A DNA stretch of 64,000 nt. It comes from Mycolicibacterium moriokaense (GTDB taxonomy: Bacteria; Actinomycetota; Actinomycetes; Mycobacteriales; Mycobacteriaceae). Every line of letters begins with the position of its first letter. Within the stretch, counting starts at the first letter, position 1. Location: the NCBI RefSeq assembly GCF_003347205.1, contig NZ_QQBJ01000003.1, positions 248,001-312,000 of the forward strand, written 5' to 3'. The position numbers were made by a program, and so were the translations under genes. Below are positions 8,565 to 16,626 of this stretch, piece by piece. The notes beneath the pieces were generated by a model. It searched no databases and was not told where the DNA came from. It worked only from the letters and a program-made list of their open reading frames with translations.

Positions 8565-8861
8565 TCAGGCGGAGCGGATGTTGACCACGTCGGCCAGGCC
8601 GCTGATCTTGAGCACGGGCATCAGGATGGGGTTGGCGATCAACTCGATCTCGTCGGCGTAACCGAAGAGCACGTTGATGCCACCGCTGTCGATGTAGTCC
8701 ACCCCGCTGAGGTCGACGGTCAGCAGGCCATGCCGGACCTCCGCGCACGCGTCGACGAGCGAACCTTCGAACGCCTCGACATTGCTCATGTCGATCTCGC
8801 CGGACACGATCAACACCGGCCGGCCCTGCCCGCCGGTGCTGATGCTCAGCGGCGTGGCCAT
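8565..8861 (-). CDS. STAS-domain anti-sigma factor antagonist
   Basis: A 98-residue single STAS domain. The phosphorylation-loop region reads VDYIDSGGINVLFG, retaining the Asp-Ser of the SpoIIAA/RsbV site. These proteins bind anti-sigma kinases when unphosphorylated and are switched off by phosphorylation and on by a PP2C phosphatase. The ATG overlaps the stop of the giant kinase/phosphatase gene (ATGA), so the two are translationally coupled. The C-terminal HATPase and SpoIIE domains of that neighbour are the obvious kinase and phosphatase partners. Confidence 0.88.
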   Translation of the reverse strand: MATPLSISTGGQGRPVLIVSGEIDMSNVEAFEGSLVDACAEVRHGLLTVDLSGVDYIDSGGINVLFGYADEIELIANPILMPVLKISGLADVVNIRSA

Positions 8862-11800
8862 CAGGCGATCCTCGCCAGCATGTGAACGGTGGTGCCGGTG
8901 TCTCGCGGCTGGATCGTGACGTCGGACATCAGGCCGCGCATGAGCGAGATGCCACGTCCGCGGTGGGCGGCGGCCACCGGTGGCTTCCACGAGCCCGCGT
9001 CGATGACGGTGATGTGCAACCGATCTGCCAGCGCGGTGGCCCGCAGGCTGACCGTGCCGTCGTGGTCGTCGCGGTGGCCGTGCTCGATGGCGTTGGCCAG
9101 GGCCTCACCGGTCGCGATCAGCACCTTGAGCGTCTGATCGGCGTCCACCCCGGCGCGGTCCAGCCAGTCGCGCAGCGCCGCACGGGTTCCGGCGAGCTGG
9201 CTCGCCTCGGCGGGAAACTCGACCTCCAGCGGCGCGGGCTGCCGATAGAGAAGCAGAGCGACGTCGTCCTGGTAGCCGCCTGCCGGCGCAAGCCGCGACA
9301 TGACCTGCCTGGCCAGGTCGTCCAGCCCGGTGTCGCGGTTCTCCTGGACGAGGTCCGCGGCGCGGGCGATGCCGGTGTCGAGCGGTTCGCGACGGCGTTC
9401 CACCAGTCCGTCGGTGTAGAGCAGCAGCGTTGCCCGCGGCGGCAGCGTCTCGCGGTGTTCTGGACGCGACGGGTCGAAGGACAGCCCCAGCGGCGTGGCG
9501 CGGGCACCGTCGAGCAGCCGCGTGGAGCCGTCCGCGTGCACCATGATCGGCGGCGGATGCCCGGCATTGGAGTAGACCAACTCGCCGGTGTCCGGCGAGA
9601 GCACGGCACAGAACGCGGTGGTACACCGCGCGCCGGGCAGCCGGGCGGCGAACTGATCCAGCGCGGCCAACGCCGCTGCCGGATTGGGCCGCTCCAAAAG
9701 CAGTGCTCGACAGGCACTTCGGAGTTGACCCATGACGGTGGCCGCGGCCAGCCCGTGGCCGACGCAGTCGCCGACGATCAACGCGATGCGGCCGTCGTCG
9801 AGGTCCACGACGTCATACCAGTCGCCGCCCACCTGAAGCGGACGGGTTGCGGGCTGGTATCGCACCGCGAAGCCCAGCGGCAGTTCGGAGGGGCCCAGGA
9901 TCGCGTTCTGCAGGGCCAGTGCGGTCTCGCGCTGCTGGTCGAGTTGGTGCACCCGCTGCAGGCCTTGGCCAAGCCTGCCGCCGAGCACCGTGAGCAGCAT
10001 CTGATCCTCGGGCGTGAACGGTCGCACCTCGGCCAGTTCGATGTGCACGACCAGCACTCCGTGCGGATGCTGGATCGCGATACCCGCCGTGCCGGGCTGC
10101 GACGTGTCGGGAGTGAGCAGTTCCCCGTCGGCCAGGTCGCGGATCATCTGCTTGGTGCCCGACGGCAGGTCCGACCACTGTGCCGGCTCGCCGACCCACA
10201 TCACATACGGCAAAGCAGATTCCGCCGCATCGGCGGGCCACGTGGCGGCCAGCACGCGCCGTGCCCGCCACAGCTCCCGCAACTCCCCCGCCGCCGCCCT
10301 GACGGCGTCGTCGAGCGAGTCGGCCTGGCTCAGTTGCTGATTGAGTGACGCCAGCGCGGACTCCCGCGCCACGGTGTACTGCTCGGCGGTGGCATCCCGG
10401 AAGGTGCCGACCATGACCCGCCTGCCGGTCTCGGGGTCCTCGGCGTGGTTGAAGTTGACGGTCACCCACAGCCGGTGCCCGTCGCGATGGTCGGCGGGAA
10501 CGGTGAATATGCCGTGCGGTTCGGTGAGCAGTTCGGCGAACGCCTCGTCGATCTGCCTGCGCGCGTCGGGATCCGCCTCGGCCGACGGCCACCACGGAAA
10601 TGGCGCCTCATACGGCACACCCTCGGCGTCGTAGCCCATGATGTCGGTGAACGCGGAGTTCACCTCGATGATCGCGCCGTTCTCGTCGCAGACGAAGAAC
10701 GCCTCCTGCAGCGAGTCCACCAGCGCGGTGCGCCAGCGGGCGTGATGGCTGCGCAGGCGCGCCAGCTCGATGTTGGCCCGCACCCTCGCGAGCAGTTCGG
10801 CGGCGGCGAACGGCTTGACCAGATAGTCGTCGGCACCGGCCTGCAGCCCTTCGATCGAGGCTTCCTGCCCGGCACGGGCCGACAGCAGCAGCACCGGAAC
10901 GGCCGCGGTCCTCGGATCGCCGCGCAGGGCCGCGACGAGGGCGAGGCCGCCCAGCCGGGGCATCATCACGTCGCTGACGACCAGGTCGGGCAGACTCGTG
11001 CGGATCGCCTCCAGCGCCTGCTGGCCATCGGTGACCGTCTCGACCCGGTAGCCGGCGCTGCTCAACAGGCGTGCCAGATACTCGCGCATGTCGGTGTTGT
11101 CGTCGGCGACGAGGACTCGGGCCGGCGCGTCGTCGTCGCCGAAGGCCTGCAGCTTCGCGTTCTCGGGAGTCAGTGCCGCCTCGGTGATCTCGGCGGGCTC
11201 GGACTCGGGCTCCTCGGGAATCCAGCGCATGGCCTCCTGCAGGTAGGGCTCGGCGACACCGGAAGCGCTGTGGGTGCCGGCCGCGGACGCGACCGCGTCG
11301 GCGGGCAGATGGGCCGAGCCGAAAGGCAGCCGCACCGTGAACGAGGTGCCTTCGCCTTCCACGCTGGACGCGCTGATGGTGCCGCCGTGCAGGCTGACCA
11401 ACTCCTGCACAAGCGCGAGCCCGATGCCGCTGCCCTCGTTGGACCGCGCGTGGGCCGACTCGATGCGGTGAAACCGCTCGAACAGCCTGGGGATCTCGTT
11501 GGCGGGCACGCCGATTCCGGTGTCGGCGACGGTGACCACCGCACCGCCGTCCTCGGCGCGCACCCGCACCGTGATGGACCCCTCGAAGGTGAACTTCAAC
11601 GCGTTGGACAGCAGGTTGAGGATCACCTTCTCCCACATGTCCCGGTCGACGTACACCTGTTCGTTCAGCGCCGGGCAGTCGACGACGAACTCCAGCCCCG
11701 CCCGGTCGATCGCCGACCGGAAGACGCTGGCCAGTTCGGCGGTGACGGCGGCCAGGTCCACCGGCTCGTAGCGGGCCTGCGCCCGGCCGGCCTCGATGCG

Positions 11801-13027
11801 GGAGAAGTCCAGCAGCGTGTTGACCAGTTTGGAGAGCCGTAAGCCGTTGCGCCAGACGATATCCAGGTCGTCGCGCATCCGGTCGTCCATCGCCCCGGGC
11901 CGGCCGCGCAGGGCGGCGACCGGGTCGAGGATCAGCGTCAGCGGGGTGCGGAACTCGTGGCTGATGTTGGAGAAGAAGGTGGTCTTGGCGCGGTCCACCT
12001 CGGCGAGTTCCTCGGCGCGCCGCTGTTGCGCCCGGTAGCTGCGGGCGCTGCCGATACCCGCGGCGATGTGGGCGGCCACCAACGTGACGAAACCGGTGTT
12101 CTTCTCGTTCACCGGGCGATAGCGATTCAGCGCGGCGACCAGGAAGCCGCTGGCGGTCCCGCCCTGCTCGATCAGCGGCACCAGGTATGCCTTCACCGGC
12201 GGCTCGGGCCAATCTCCCGTCGGCAGATCGGCATCCGCGAAGCCGTCGAGTTCCATCAGCACTGACTCGCCCCGGGCGGCCTGGCGCACCGGCCAGATGG
12301 CGGTGCCGTCGGCAGGCAGTACCGCGGGTGCGGCGGGGTGACCGGAGGCGATGCCACTCATGCCCGCCAGCCGCGCATCCCCGCTCTCGTCGAACAGGTA
12401 GGTCAGCGTGAACGGAAGATCACGCAGGTTCTGCGCGAGCTGGCGGTGGGCGAACGCCAAACTCTCTTCCTCGGTGCGGATCACGCTGGGGTCGGAGCCC
12501 AGGTCGCGAAGCGTCGACATCCGCCGCTCACCGAGCACCTGCTGGGTGTCCTCGCTGACTACGCAGAGCATCCCGACGACATGGCCGTCGTCGTCACGCA
12601 GCGGGCTGTAGGAAAACGTGTGGTAGGTCTCCTCGGAATAGCCCGACCGCTCCAGGAACAGCAGCAGACCCTCATCCCAGGTGGCCTGCTCCGTCGTCAA
12701 CACCCGGTCGATGCGCGGGCCGATGTCGTCCCAGATCTCCGACCACACCTGGCTGGCCGGCCGGCCCAGCGCCCACGGGTACTTGCGGCCGAGGGTGTCG
12801 CGGCGGTAGGCCGCGTTGCAGAAGAACGTGAGCTCCGGTCCCCACGCCATCCACATCGAAAAACGCGACGACAACAGGATGCTGACGGCGGTCTGCAGGC
12901 TGACCGGCCAGCCCGACGGCGGGCCCAGCGGTGTGGCCGCCCAGTCGACCTGGGCCAGGTCCCGGCCGACGTCGGGGTCCGCGGCGAAGACCGTTGACGG
13001 AAGATCGCGCTGCGCGTCGCCCGTCAT
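8861..13027 (-). CDS. Hybrid histidine kinase / receiver / SpoIIE phosphatase / anti-sigma kinase fusion
   Basis: A 1388-residue cytosolic protein with no membrane segment. Approximate domain order: PAS/GAF-like sensor region 1-340; HisKA with SHEFRTPL near 356 and HATPase with NLLSNALKF near 474, DTGIGVP near 502 and GSGIGLAL near 532; receiver from about 636 with SDVMMP near 684 and LVKPF near 735; PAS about 762-880; GAF about 885-1030; SpoIIE/PP2C phosphatase from VGGDWYDVVDL near 1065 to DDVALLL near 1255; RsbW-like HATPase about 1290-1388 with EALANAIEHGH and GRGISLMRG. It thus joins two-component and partner-switching chemistry in one chain. It lies between two STAS genes with four-base overlaps on both sides. 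Output is probably control of a sigma factor; which one is not visible. Confidence 0.9.
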   Translation of the reverse strand: MTGDAQRDLPSTVFAADPDVGRDLAQVDWAATPLGPPSGWPVSLQTAVSILLSSRFSMWMAWGPELTFFCNAAYRRDTLGRKYPWALGRPASQVWSEIWDDIGPRIDRVLTTEQATWDEGLLLFLERSGYSEETYHTFSYSPLRDDDGHVVGMLCVVSEDTQQVLGERRMSTLRDLGSDPSVIRTEEESLAFAHRQLAQNLRDLPFTLTYLFDESGDARLAGMSGIASGHPAAPAVLPADGTAIWPVRQAARGESVLMELDGFADADLPTGDWPEPPVKAYLVPLIEQGGTASGFLVAALNRYRPVNEKNTGFVTLVAAHIAAGIGSARSYRAQQRRAEELAEVDRAKTTFFSNISHEFRTPLTLILDPVAALRGRPGAMDDRMRDDLDIVWRNGLRLSKLVNTLLDFSRIEAGRAQARYEPVDLAAVTAELASVFRSAIDRAGLEFVVDCPALNEQVYVDRDMWEKVILNLLSNALKFTFEGSITVRVRAEDGGAVVTVADTGIGVPANEIPRLFERFHRIESAHARSNEGSGIGLALVQELVSLHGGTISASSVEGEGTSFTVRLPFGSAHLPADAVASAAGTHSASGVAEPYLQEAMRWIPEEPESEPAEITEAALTPENAKLQAFGDDDAPARVLVADDNTDMREYLARLLSSAGYRVETVTDGQQALEAIRTSLPDLVVSDVMMPRLGGLALVAALRGDPRTAAVPVLLLSARAGQEASIEGLQAGADDYLVKPFAAAELLARVRANIELARLRSHHARWRTALVDSLQEAFFVCDENGAIIEVNSAFTDIMGYDAEGVPYEAPFPWWPSAEADPDARRQIDEAFAELLTEPHGIFTVPADHRDGHRLWVTVNFNHAEDPETGRRVMVGTFRDATAEQYTVARESALASLNQQLSQADSLDDAVRAAAGELRELWRARRVLAATWPADAAESALPYVMWVGEPAQWSDLPSGTKQMIRDLADGELLTPDTSQPGTAGIAIQHPHGVLVVHIELAEVRPFTPEDQMLLTVLGGRLGQGLQRVHQLDQQRETALALQNAILGPSELPLGFAVRYQPATRPLQVGGDWYDVVDLDDGRIALIVGDCVGHGLAAATVMGQLRSACRALLLERPNPAAALAALDQFAARLPGARCTTAFCAVLSPDTGELVYSNAGHPPPIMVHADGSTRLLDGARATPLGLSFDPSRPEHRETLPPRATLLLYTDGLVERRREPLDTGIARAADLVQENRDTGLDDLARQVMSRLAPAGGYQDDVALLLYRQPAPLEVEFPAEASQLAGTRAALRDWLDRAGVDADQTLKVLIATGEALANAIEHGHRDDHDGTVSLRATALADRLHITVIDAGSWKPPVAAAHRGRGISLMRGLMSDVTIQPRDTGTTVHMLARIA

Positions 13028-13389
13028 CGCTGCTCGTCGACGTCGGCAAGGGCGTCGGCCACGGTCGGGAACGGCCGAAGGACGTTGTCGAGCTTGGTCA
13101 CCTCGATCGGCATGATCACCTCGGCGTTGGTCGCCACCAGGCGCACGCAGATTCCGTCGGACAACCCGCGCTCGTAACACCCCAGCACGGCGTTCAGCCC
13201 TGCGCTGCCGAAGTAGGTGACCTCGCCGAGTTCCAGCACGAGCAGCTTCGCCGGGTGATCGGCGGCCGCCCCGAGTGCGGAGTCGAGTTGGGTGCTGAGG
13301 GTGGCGACGGTGCCGGAGTCGATCTCGCCTACGGCGGTGACGATGACAGCAGCATCGCCGACGTCCTGCTTGACCTCCAAAAGCGGCAT
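13024..13389 (-). CDS. STAS-domain anti-sigma factor antagonist
   Basis: About 121 residues. The STAS phospho-loop is VTYFGSAGLNAVLG, with Gly-Ser in place of the classical Asp-Ser; this GSAGL form is seen in other actinobacterial antagonists. I take ATG 13389 as start because GGGAGG lies upstream; GTG 13401 overlaps that Shine-Dalgarno and is less likely. The stop overlaps the ATG of the giant kinase/phosphatase gene. Together with the STAS protein at 8565 it gives the system two antagonists, which may be distinct inputs or targets of the anti-sigma kinase domain. Confidence 0.85.
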   Translation of the reverse strand: MPLLEVKQDVGDAAVIVTAVGEIDSGTVATLSTQLDSALGAAADHPAKLLVLELGEVTYFGSAGLNAVLGCYERGLSDGICVRLVATNAEVIMPIEVTKLDNVLRPFPTVADALADVDEQR

Positions 13390-13398
13390 GTATTCAGT

Positions 13399-13431
13399 CA
13401 CCTCCCGAAGTCACACCGTGCACCTCCCGAA
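13399..13431 (-). repeat. Duplicated Shine-Dalgarno-containing 11-mer upstream of STAS gene
   Basis: CACCTCCCGAA occurs at 13399-13409 and again at 13421-13431. On the coding strand this is TTCGGGAGGTG twice, 22 bases apart. The proximal copy serves the STAS gene; the distal copy is followed by GTGTGA, a start-stop pair. Any translational role is speculative. Confidence 0.4.
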
Positions 13432-13513
13432 CCCACATTAAGCCTCAACCGCCCGTCGACCGGAGGCAAAACCCTGCAGGTTGGTGCGGCTGCGGCGAAG
13501 AATCCGCGCCCCG

Positions 13514-14191
13514 CTATCGGTCGCGAGGAGTGCCGACGCGGTTGTGCACGGTCAGCAGCAAATGATCGAACTCCCGGCGCAGGCTGTCCGGCTGATACCG
13601 AAGGGTGTCGAGTTCGGCGACCACCTGGCCGGCCAGTGCCCGCAGCTTCGTGTTGGTCTGCTGCGAACGCCACAGCAGGATCTCGAACGCCGCGTCGGCC
13701 GTGATGCGGTAGACCAGCATCAGCGCGCCCTTGGCCTGTTCGATCGCCGCGCGCGCCTCGAACAACTCCGGCAGCGACTCGTCGAGCGCCTGGCGGCGGG
13801 TCTGCCGGAAGGTGTCGGTCAGGTCGATGTAGTAGCCCTCGCTGCCCACCACGGCGCCGTTGCCGTCGAGCATCCGGTCGGCCAACACGATCACGGTGTG
13901 CTCTTTGCCGGAGGTGTCGATGAAGCGGTGCCTGCTGGAGAACGATCCCCCGAAATGCAGCAGGTGGTCGAGCAGGTCCTGGACGTGCTGACGATCATCG
14001 GGATGCTTGTGCGACAACAGAAGCTCGGTGGTGGGCACCACGGAGCCGGGCTCGTAGCCGTGCATCAGCGCGACCTCGTCGGACCATTCCCACCGTTGAC
14101 CGACGAACCAGAAGCGGAAGCTGCCCACGTTCAGGTGAGGGGCCGCGGTCGCGGGAAGGTCGGCGGCCGCGCGGGAATCCGGCTTGGTCAT
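13514..14191 (-). CDS. PAS-ANTAR domain protein
   Basis: A 225-residue protein. Residues about 20-130 form a PAS domain (WEWSDEVALMHGYEPGSVV, HPDDRQHV, EGYYIDLTD). Residues about 145-205 form an ANTAR RNA-binding domain (IEQAKGALMLVYRITADAAF then a three-helix tail). ANTAR proteins bind paired stem-loops in nascent RNA and prevent termination. It lies 124 bases upstream of the STAS-kinase-STAS genes on the same strand and may be co-expressed, so sensing by PAS may couple RNA-level control with the partner-switching system. Downstream ANTAR target RNAs were not identified. Confidence 0.88.
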   Translation of the reverse strand: MTKPDSRAAADLPATAAPHLNVGSFRFWFVGQRWEWSDEVALMHGYEPGSVVPTTELLLSHKHPDDRQHVQDLLDHLLHFGGSFSSRHRFIDTSGKEHTVIVLADRMLDGNGAVVGSEGYYIDLTDTFRQTRRQALDESLPELFEARAAIEQAKGALMLVYRITADAAFEILLWRSQQTNTKLRALAGQVVAELDTLRYQPDSLRREFDHLLLTVHNRVGTPRDR

Positions 14192-14207
14192 GGCCGTAAT
14201 TGTTCCA

Positions 14208-15167
14208 TCAGTGCGGTTGCCGCGAGCGCCCTTTGAGCCGCCCGATCACATGCATCACCGCAACGACCACGGCCCCCACCAGCAGACCGATCACCGCCGA
14301 CGCCGCGGTGTTGATCAGCCACGCCAGCACGCCGGAAATCCCACCGAGGCCATCGACGGCCTTGACGGCCTCCTCCGCGTGGTGCACGACGGCGTACGGC
14401 GCGTGCCAACCGAGGTCGTCGCTGCCCACCAGCAGGATGTGGCCGCCGACCCAGAGCATCGCCGCCGTGCCGACCGTCGAGAGCGTCGCAAGCAGCTTCG
14501 GCATGCCCGCGACCAGAGCACGGCCGACGCGCTGCGCCACCACCGACGTCCGCTGGGTCAGGTGCAGCCCGACGTCGTCCATCTTCACGATGCCCGCGAC
14601 GACGCCGTACACCACCGCCGTGATGACCAGCGCGACGATGACCAGGATGATGAACCGCGGCAGCAGCGCCTGGTCGGCGACCTCGTTCAGCGCGATGACC
14701 ATGATCTCGGCCGACAGGATGAAATCCGTCCGGATGGCGCCGGTCACCATGTACTTCTCGGCGTCCGCGCCTCTTTCGACGGCCGGTGCGGCGGGGGCTT
14801 CGTGGCCTCGGCGGTGAAGCGCCTCCAACACCTTCTCCGCGCCCTCGTAACACAGGTAGGTCGCCCCGAGCATCAGGATCGGCGTCAGCAGCCACGGCGC
14901 GAACTGGCTGAGCAGCAGCGCCGCGGGCAGGATGAACAGCAGCTTGTTGCGCAGGGATCCGACGGCGATCCGTTTGATGATGGGCAGTTCGCGCTCGGCG
15001 GCCACGCCGTGCACATACTGCGGCGTCACCGCGGTGTCGTCGATCACGACGCCCGCCGCCTTGGCGGTCGCGCGGCCCGCGGCGGCGCTGATGTCGTCCA
15101 CCGAGGCGGCCGCCATTCGCGCGATCGCGGCAACGTCGTCAAGGAGCCCGAACAGGCCCGCGCTCAT
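14208..15167 (-). CDS. DUF808 family inner-membrane protein
   Basis: A 319-residue membrane protein of the DUF808 (E. coli YedI-like) family. It begins MSAGLFGLLDDVAAIARMAAAS and contains the family landmark KVAGVVIDDTAVTPQYVHG-like segment (here KAAGVVIDDTAVTPQYVHG), followed by several hydrophobic helices and a C-terminal TM segment with a basic end. Function is not established. It lies between the secreted esterase and the PAS-ANTAR gene, with gaps of 42 and 16 bases, and is probably co-transcribed with them. Confidence 0.88.
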   Translation of the reverse strand: MSAGLFGLLDDVAAIARMAAASVDDISAAAGRATAKAAGVVIDDTAVTPQYVHGVAAERELPIIKRIAVGSLRNKLLFILPAALLLSQFAPWLLTPILMLGATYLCYEGAEKVLEALHRRGHEAPAAPAVERGADAEKYMVTGAIRTDFILSAEIMVIALNEVADQALLPRFIILVIVALVITAVVYGVVAGIVKMDDVGLHLTQRTSVVAQRVGRALVAGMPKLLATLSTVGTAAMLWVGGHILLVGSDDLGWHAPYAVVHHAEEAVKAVDGLGGISGVLAWLINTAASAVIGLLVGAVVVAVMHVIGRLKGRSRQPH

Positions 15168-15209
15168 CGCGTCTCCGTCATTTGCGTGCGAGGTTACCGC
15201 CCGTGAAGG

Positions 15210-16076
15210 TCACCTGGCGTGGGACGCGAAGAACTGCGCGCTGGCCGCCGACGCGTCGAACGGTCCCGCCGGCCAGACGTGGCCGCCGCCGTCTATCCGC
15301 ACGAAGACCACCTCGGTGCCGTCGGCGCATCCGGCACTGGTGAAGCGGTGCACCCCGGCGCCGGGAACATCCTCGACGGGCGCGCCGGGGCATCCGTCGG
15401 TGTTGCGCCATCCGTTCGCCAGCACGATCACGGGCTCGATGTTGCTGGCACCGCCGCGCCCGACCATCCCGCCACCGTCGTAGGGCACCACCGGATCCGC
15501 GGTTCCGTGCACCTCCAGGATCGACACCCGCCGAGACGGGGCGCATCCGATGCCCGCACCCAGCGTGCCCGCCACCGGCGCGACGGCGGCGACGACGTCG
15601 GCGCGTTCACACGCAAGCCGCATGGCCATGAACGCTCCCGCCGACATTCCCGTCGCGTACACCCTGCCCGGGTCGATGCCGTAATCACGGGTGATCCGGT
15701 CGGCCAGGGTCGCCAGGAAGCCGACATCGTCGACGCCCTCGCGGTCGGGTACCGACGCACCACGGCCGTCGGCCCAGCTGTAGTCGACCCCGTCCGGGTA
15801 CACCACGGCGAACCCGTAGCGGTCGGCGGCGGAGTTGTAGTTGGTCGCCTTCGCCTGCGCGCCGCCGGTCGCGCCTGCGCCGTGCAGGTTGATCACCAGG
15901 CCGGCCGGATGCTGGGTGTTGGCGGGTAGGTGAAGCTGGTAGATGCGGTCGCGCCCGCCGAAGGACAGCGTCCCCGCCGAGTCGACGCCGAGACTCGCCG
16001 ACGCGTGGGGCGCCCCGAAGGCACCGCACCACAGCAGGACGACGACGGTCACCACGCGCGACAGCACACCCGGCAC
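15210..16076 (-). CDS. Secreted alpha/beta-hydrolase, PHB-depolymerase/feruloyl-esterase type (LpqC-like)
   Basis: A 288-residue exported hydrolase. Residues 1-28 are a Sec signal peptide ending ASA; the Cys at 17 follows Trp and does not form a proper lipobox. The mature part has LVINLHGAGATGG (oxyanion region), the nucleophile elbow GMSAG, Asp in HGTADPVVPYDGG and His in GGGHVWPAG, a full catalytic triad. The family cleaves polyhydroxyalkanoate or aromatic esters outside the cell. It lies between the DUF35 and DUF808 genes on the same strand. Substrate is unknown. Confidence 0.85.
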   Translation of the reverse strand: MPGVLSRVVTVVVLLWCGAFGAPHASASLGVDSAGTLSFGGRDRIYQLHLPANTQHPAGLVINLHGAGATGGAQAKATNYNSAADRYGFAVVYPDGVDYSWADGRGASVPDREGVDDVGFLATLADRITRDYGIDPGRVYATGMSAGAFMAMRLACERADVVAAVAPVAGTLGAGIGCAPSRRVSILEVHGTADPVVPYDGGGMVGRGGASNIEPVIVLANGWRNTDGCPGAPVEDVPGAGVHRFTSAGCADGTEVVFVRIDGGGHVWPAGPFDASAASAQFFASHAR

Positions 16077-16124
16077 GCGCGTGAGTATCAGCAGTGAAGC
16101 TGACCAGCAGATGAACCGCAGGTG

Positions 16125-16568
16125 CTAACCGCGTTGCGGCGCGAAAACCGGATAGAATACGCAATCGCCGTCGGCGTCGGCGTCGTGGCGTTCGAACCGG
16201 ACCTCGACCGGCAGACCGATGTGCACCGAGTCCGGTTCGCAGTCAACGATGTTGGTCGCGACGCGCAAGTCGGCCTGCTCGTCGAGCGTGACGATCGCGA
16301 TCACGTAGGGAACGGGCACGCCCGGCATGTAGGACTGGTGGTTGACCGTGTAGGTGAAAACCGTGCCGCGGCCCGACACGGGACGGGCGTCCAGCGCACC
16401 CCCGCAGTCGTGGCAGTCCGCGGCAGGCGGCAGCACCCACCGTTGGCACTGGGCGCACCACGGCACCACCAGTTCACCGTCGACGCCACCGGTCCAGAAC
16501 GCGCGGTTGTGTTCGTTGAGCGTCGGCAGCATCCGGGCCGGAATTTCGGGTGCGACGTCGTCGGCCAT
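16125..16568 (-). CDS. DUF35 OB-fold/rubredoxin-like zinc-ribbon protein
   Basis: A 147-residue protein of the Zn-ribbon plus OB-fold type. The ribbon is CAQCxxW...CHDCGG (four Cys, residues about 38-56), and the OB fold follows with GRGTVFTYTVNHQSYMPG and PYVIAIVTLDEQ. Members pair with thiolase-fold Ltp proteins; in steroid side-chain degradation such a DUF35 domain is required by the retro-aldolase Ltp2. It is divergent from just such an Ltp gene, 58 bases away, with a palindrome between them, so the two products probably form a complex. Confidence 0.85.
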   Translation of the reverse strand: MADDVAPEIPARMLPTLNEHNRAFWTGGVDGELVVPWCAQCQRWVLPPAADCHDCGGALDARPVSGRGTVFTYTVNHQSYMPGVPVPYVIAIVTLDEQADLRVATNIVDCEPDSVHIGLPVEVRFERHDADADGDCVFYPVFAPQRG

Positions 16569-16580
16569 GACAAGGAAAGT

Positions 16581-16597
16581 ACAGTCCAACCGACTGT
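16581..16597. promoter_or_regulatory. Palindrome between DUF35 and Ltp genes
   Basis: ACAGTC at 16581-16586 and GACTGT at 16592-16597 are perfect inverted repeats with a five-base spacer, inside the 58-base divergent intergenic region. A dimeric repressor site controlling both genes is a reasonable inference; the regulator is not identified. It does not match the KstR consensus that I recall. Confidence 0.45.
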
Positions 16598-16626
16598 CAT
16601 TACAAAAATAGACATTCGGGAGCGCG

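Noticed and set aside
10445-11842. 465-codon plus-strand frame within the giant kinase gene
   Set aside because: Antisense to conserved receiver and kinase motifs; no signal for translation.
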